The position numbers and the translations under genes were made by a program. DNA of 64,000 bases, from positions 62,001 through 126,000 of the forward strand of contig NZ_FLTX01000011.1 in assembly GCF_900092025.1 (NCBI RefSeq), in the 5' to 3' direction. This document shows positions 61,302-64,000 of the stretch, one piece after another (the first letter of the stretch is position 1; each line of letters begins with the position of its first letter). A model generated the notes under the pieces. The model saw only the letters and a program-made list of their open reading frames with translations. It had not been told where the DNA came from and did no database searches. The stretch comes from Xanthomonas bromi (GTDB lineage: Bacteria > Pseudomonadota > Gammaproteobacteria > Xanthomonadales > Xanthomonadaceae).

Positions 61302-62789
61302 ATGGCCGTACGTAAAGCGACCCCACTTGCCATCGAAGTCCAGGCCCGTCCGGGACAGCCGCTGGGCATGCCGGTCGAGCGTTTCCTGCGTCATTACTGG
61401 CACAAGCACCCGCTGCTGATCCGCAACGCGTTCGCGGATTTCGCCTCGCCATTGCAGCCGGAAGACCTGGCTGGCCTGGCCTGCGAAGACGGCGTGCTGG
61501 CGCGCCTGATCCGCCACGACCGCGCCACCGACGGCTGGGATGTGCGCACGGGTCCATTCCAGGAAACCGATTTCCCCGGCCTGCCCGACCACGACTGGAC
61601 CCTGCTGGTGCAGGACGTGGACAAATGGGACGCGGACGTGCGCGCCGTGCTGGAGCACTTCCGCTTCCTGCCGCGCTGGCGCATCGACGACATCATGATC
61701 AGCTTCGCCGCCACCGGCGGCTCGGTGGGCGCACATGTCGACCATTACGACGTGTTCCTGCTGCAGGGCCAGGGCCACCGCCGCTGGCAGATCGACGCAC
61801 GCACCGTCCAGGGCCGCAAAGCCACCCCGCTGGCGTTCCGCGACGATGTCGAGCTGAAGCTGCTGCGCGAGTTCAAGCCCACCCACGACTGGGTGCTGGG
61901 TCCGGGCGACATGCTGTATCTGCCGCCGTTGATTCCCCACCACGGTGTGGCCGAAGACGCCTGCCTGACCTTCTCCATCGGCACCCGCGCCCCGTCGTCG
62001 GCGGAGCTGATCGGCGATTACCTGGACACCTTGATCGCCGATGCCGACGAGAGCGTGCGCTACCACGATGAAGACCTCAAGGTCCCGGCCGACCCGTACG
62101 AGATCGACGTCACCGCAATGAACCGCGTGGTCGCCGCACTCAATGCGCTGCGCATGAACGACCCCGATCGCCTGGGCGACTGGTTCGGCCGTTTCATGAC
62201 CACCTATCGCGCCTCCGGCGACGTGGTGCCGGCCCCGGAACCGATTCCGCGCGAAGCGGTGGAGCAGGCCTTGGAAGAAGGCGTGCTGCTGCATCGTCAC
62301 CCCTGGTCGCGGCTGGCCTGGCGGCGTGCCAAGCGCGGCGCCACGCTGTTCTGCAGCGGCCTGGAGTTTGCGCTGTCGGCCAAGGATGCGTCCCGTCTGG
62401 CCGCGGCCGAAGAGATCGACGGCGCACTGTATGCGCAGTTGTCGCCGCGCGGGCGTGAGGTGGTGCTGGAGCTGCTGGCACGGGGCCACTACCAGCGCGC
62501 CCACGAAGACGCCGACGGAGACATCGCCGACGATGACCACGCGCATGCATTGAGCGTATCTTCCTACCACGACGACGAAGACGCCGACGACGATGTGCCG
62601 GAAGCGCACGAGGACATCGCTGCCGACGTGGATGTCGAACAGGTCGCCGACGACGCCGACAACCCGGCAGAGGCGCTGGATGCCGATGTCGAACGCGGGG
62701 ATGACGCCCAGGCCGAGCAGGACGACGAGCGCGACATCGCCGACGACGCCGAATCCGACGACAGCGAAGACACCACCAAACCTGCATGA
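61302..62789 (+). CDS. roxA: 50S ribosomal protein L16 arginine hydroxylase, with long acidic tail
   Basis: Fe(II)/2-oxoglutarate oxygenase (YcfD/RoxA) hydroxylating an arginine of L16. 495 residues from MAVRKATPLAIEVQ after AGGA. The JmjC/cupin core starts at FLRHYWHKHPLLIRNAF. Iron ligands lie in VGAHVDHYDVFLLQGQGHRRW (His and Asp, cited in pieces) and in PPLIPHHGVAEDA, and the 2-oxoglutarate Arg may be in SIGTRAPSS. E. coli RoxA has about 373 residues. Here a C-terminal region of about 100 residues is almost wholly Asp, Glu, Ala and Val. The next gene overlaps its stop by four bases. Confidence 0.9.
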   Translation: MAVRKATPLAIEVQARPGQPLGMPVERFLRHYWHKHPLLIRNAFADFASPLQPEDLAGLACEDGVLARLIRHDRATDGWDVRTGPFQETDFPGLPDHDWTLLVQDVDKWDADVRAVLEHFRFLPRWRIDDIMISFAATGGSVGAHVDHYDVFLLQGQGHRRWQIDARTVQGRKATPLAFRDDVELKLLREFKPTHDWVLGPGDMLYLPPLIPHHGVAEDACLTFSIGTRAPSSAELIGDYLDTLIADADESVRYHDEDLKVPADPYEIDVTAMNRVVAALNALRMNDPDRLGDWFGRFMTTYRASGDVVPAPEPIPREAVEQALEEGVLLHRHPWSRLAWRRAKRGATLFCSGLEFALSAKDASRLAAAEEIDGALYAQLSPRGREVVLELLARGHYQRAHEDADGDIADDDHAHALSVSSYHDDEDADDDVPEAHEDIAADVDVEQVADDADNPAEALDADVERGDDAQAEQDDERDIADDAESDDSEDTTKPA

Positions 62790-63709
62790 CCCCACACGCC
62801 AGCCCGCAGATCGTCACGCTGCACCCGGCCGCCGACGCCGCGGCGCTGCGTGCGCTGCGGCTAGCCTGCGCCACCGCTGGCGAGACCAGCGGTGGCGAAT
62901 GGGATGCACTGGATCCGCTTAGCCTGCATCTGGCCGCGCGCATCGAAGGCCAGCTGATCGCCTCGGTGCGGCTCACCGCCGACCGCCGTCTCGACCGGCT
63001 CGGCGTTCTACCCGACTGGCGCCGCCGCGGATTGGCGGATCAATTGCTCGCTGCCGCCGTCGGCACGGCCCGGCAGCACGGCTGGCCCAGCCTGCACGCG
63101 AGCCCCAGCCCCAACGCGGAGGCGCTCTTCGCACGCCAGGGCTTCCTGCCCGACACCACCCCACTCCCCTTCCCCGAGCGCGTCGGCCAGACACACGCTG
63201 CGCCCGGCATCGTCGTGCACCGTCGCCTCGACGGCCCGATGGCAGTGGAGACCCTCACCGCAGCGCTGGCCGCCACCACTGGTCTGCTCTACGCCGCGCG
63301 CCGCCAGGTGCTGATCTACACCCGCGCCCTGGACCCGCCCCTGTTCGACAACGCCGTGGTGCTCGATGCGCTGCGCCGTTTCGCCACCGCCCGCCACGAC
63401 AAGCGCGTGCATGTCTTGGTACAGGACCCCGCCAGCGCCAACGCGGGGAACAGTGCAATGCTGCGGCTGGCACAACGCCTGCCCAGCGTGTTCCGGTTCC
63501 GCGCAATCAGCGACCCGGTCGATGCAAGTTTTGCATCGGTCTATGTTGTCGGCGACGACGCCTACTACTTTCGTTCAACAGGTCATCGCTTCGATGATGG
63601 CGAAACCTGGTTGTCCGGTGCAGCGCGCAGCCGCCAGTTAGAGCGCGAATTCGCGCAGATATGGGAGCGCAGCGCGCTTTGGAACGAGCCACGCGCGCTC
63701 GGCATCTGA
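62786..63709 (+). CDS. GNAT acetyltransferase domain fused to a C-terminal domain of unknown function
   Basis: 307 residues. The N-terminal half is GNAT-like (RLDRLGVLPDWRRRGLADQL, HASPSPNAEALFARQGFLPD). The C-terminal half (about residues 150-300) is not a GNAT. It contains VLIYTRALDPPLFDNAVVLD, RVHVLVQDPASANAGNSAML and SVYVVGDDAYYFRSTGHRFD, a pattern that resembles one half of a phospholipase-D-like fold without an obvious HKD motif. It overlaps roxA by four bases, so the two are co-expressed. A ribosome-linked role is possible but unproven. Confidence 0.8.
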   Translation: MTPHASPQIVTLHPAADAAALRALRLACATAGETSGGEWDALDPLSLHLAARIEGQLIASVRLTADRRLDRLGVLPDWRRRGLADQLLAAAVGTARQHGWPSLHASPSPNAEALFARQGFLPDTTPLPFPERVGQTHAAPGIVVHRRLDGPMAVETLTAALAATTGLLYAARRQVLIYTRALDPPLFDNAVVLDALRRFATARHDKRVHVLVQDPASANAGNSAMLRLAQRLPSVFRFRAISDPVDASFASVYVVGDDAYYFRSTGHRFDDGETWLSGAARSRQLEREFAQIWERSALWNEPRALGI

Positions 63710-63798
63710 CGCCGCAGCGCCCCTCCCACGTAGGCGTGCGCGCAATTGGTCTACCCCGCCGGTCAGCTCGCAGACGCCCCCTCACAAGCACAAGGGGG

Positions 63799-63804
63799 TA
63801 TAAT
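63799..63804 (+). promoter_or_regulatory. -10 element of a probable sucA promoter
   Basis: Consensus TATAAT, about 86 bp upstream of the sucA GTG, following a G5 run. No clear -35 was found at 16-18 bp. Confidence 0.55.
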
Positions 63805-63889
63805 TTTTCGAGATTTGAGACCGACCGATAGGGCATCTCGCCCTGCCGCTTCCGCACAATCATCCCCACAGCAGACCCGACTTACCATC

Positions 63890-64000
63890 GTGGATAATCT
63901 CCTAAAGCAGTTCGCGCAGTCATCGCAACTCGCCGGCGGCAACGCCGCCTATATCGAGGATCTGTACGAGCAGTACCTCGTCGCCCCGGACAGTGTCGAT
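63890..64000 (+). CDS. sucA: 2-oxoglutarate dehydrogenase E1, 5' end only
   Basis: First 37 codons, cut by the window edge. The GTG start gives MDNLLKQFAQSSQLAGGNAA, then YIEDLYEQYLVAPDSVD, the conserved start of SucA (lipoamide-linked E1 of the 2-oxoglutarate dehydrogenase complex in the TCA cycle). The TATAAT box lies upstream. Confidence 0.88.
   Translation, partial: MDNLLKQFAQSSQLAGGNAAYIEDLYEQYLVAPDSVD

Overview
The window looks like chromosomal DNA of a Xanthomonas-type gammaproteobacterium (Xanthomonadaceae). This is inferred from the high GC content, the gene families and their order, the split methionine synthase genes behind an ArsR/methyltransferase regulator, and the GGGAATC-type short repeats. 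Species cannot be fixed from sequence alone. No insertion sequence, prophage, integrase, rRNA operon or CRISPR array was seen. Most genes are core housekeeping or metabolic genes packed in short operons with many 4-bp ATGA overlaps.

Layout. 1-5.6 kb, minus strand: 3' part of rlmKL cut by the window edge, a decayed ABC-F ATPase gene, a GNAT acetyltransferase, and a MOSC protein overlapping an alpha/beta hydrolase. 5.6-10.1 kb: cell-wall amidase, DUF1684 lipoprotein, a DUF1289-Nudix fusion overlapping a sulfurtransferase, and a periplasmic FKBP isomerase. 10.2-14.6 kb: enoyl-CoA hydratase, a small unknown gene and nth; then a beta-carbonic anhydrase-SulP pair ending at a strong terminator. 15-23 kb is the phosphate block: OprO/OprP-type porin, two PstS proteins (one soluble-type, one lipoprotein), PstC, PstA, PstB and PhoU. 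23-27.6 kb holds a broken RcnB-like gene, RNase T and a frameshifted sensor-diguanylate cyclase. 27.9-32.4 kb holds rlmB, a GFA-family gene, rnr and a tRNA-Leu. 32.7-35.6 kb: a double SGNH hydrolase and an acyl-CoA dehydrogenase.

35.7-40.8 kb is the methionine cycle operon: an ArsR-methyltransferase regulator (SahR-like) with a 26-bp palindrome at its start, then methionine synthase in two polypeptides. Inverted-repeat elements lie at the regulator/metH junction, between the two halves, and inside the activation-domain coding sequence. 41.2-45.9 kb is a sugar operon reading LacI regulator, MFS sugar permease, PfkB sugar kinase and AGE-family sugar isomerase, with an 18-bp palindrome at the LacI start. 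46-51.2 kb: outer-membrane protein, DUF2058, SlyX, UDP-glucose dehydrogenase, FKBP isomerase and glutathione peroxidase.

51.2-55.9 kb is a YtrA-type GntR/ABC exporter operon. It has a GGTG-N16-CACC palindrome over its promoter, a small lipoprotein, a periplasmic protein with about seven GSGD-type repeats, and one or two DUF2884-like lipoproteins. 56-64 kb: fumC, a CorC/HlyC-domain remnant, a CAP-domain protein, purB, a frameshifted DUF3060 lipoprotein, roxA with a long acidic tail overlapping a GNAT-fusion gene, and the first 37 codons of sucA.

Five genes are broken (ABC-F, RcnB-like, diguanylate cyclase, DUF3060, CorC/HlyC remnant). The most interesting signals are the GGGAATC inverted-repeat family, one copy of which is translated inside metH, and the YtrA-controlled envelope operon.
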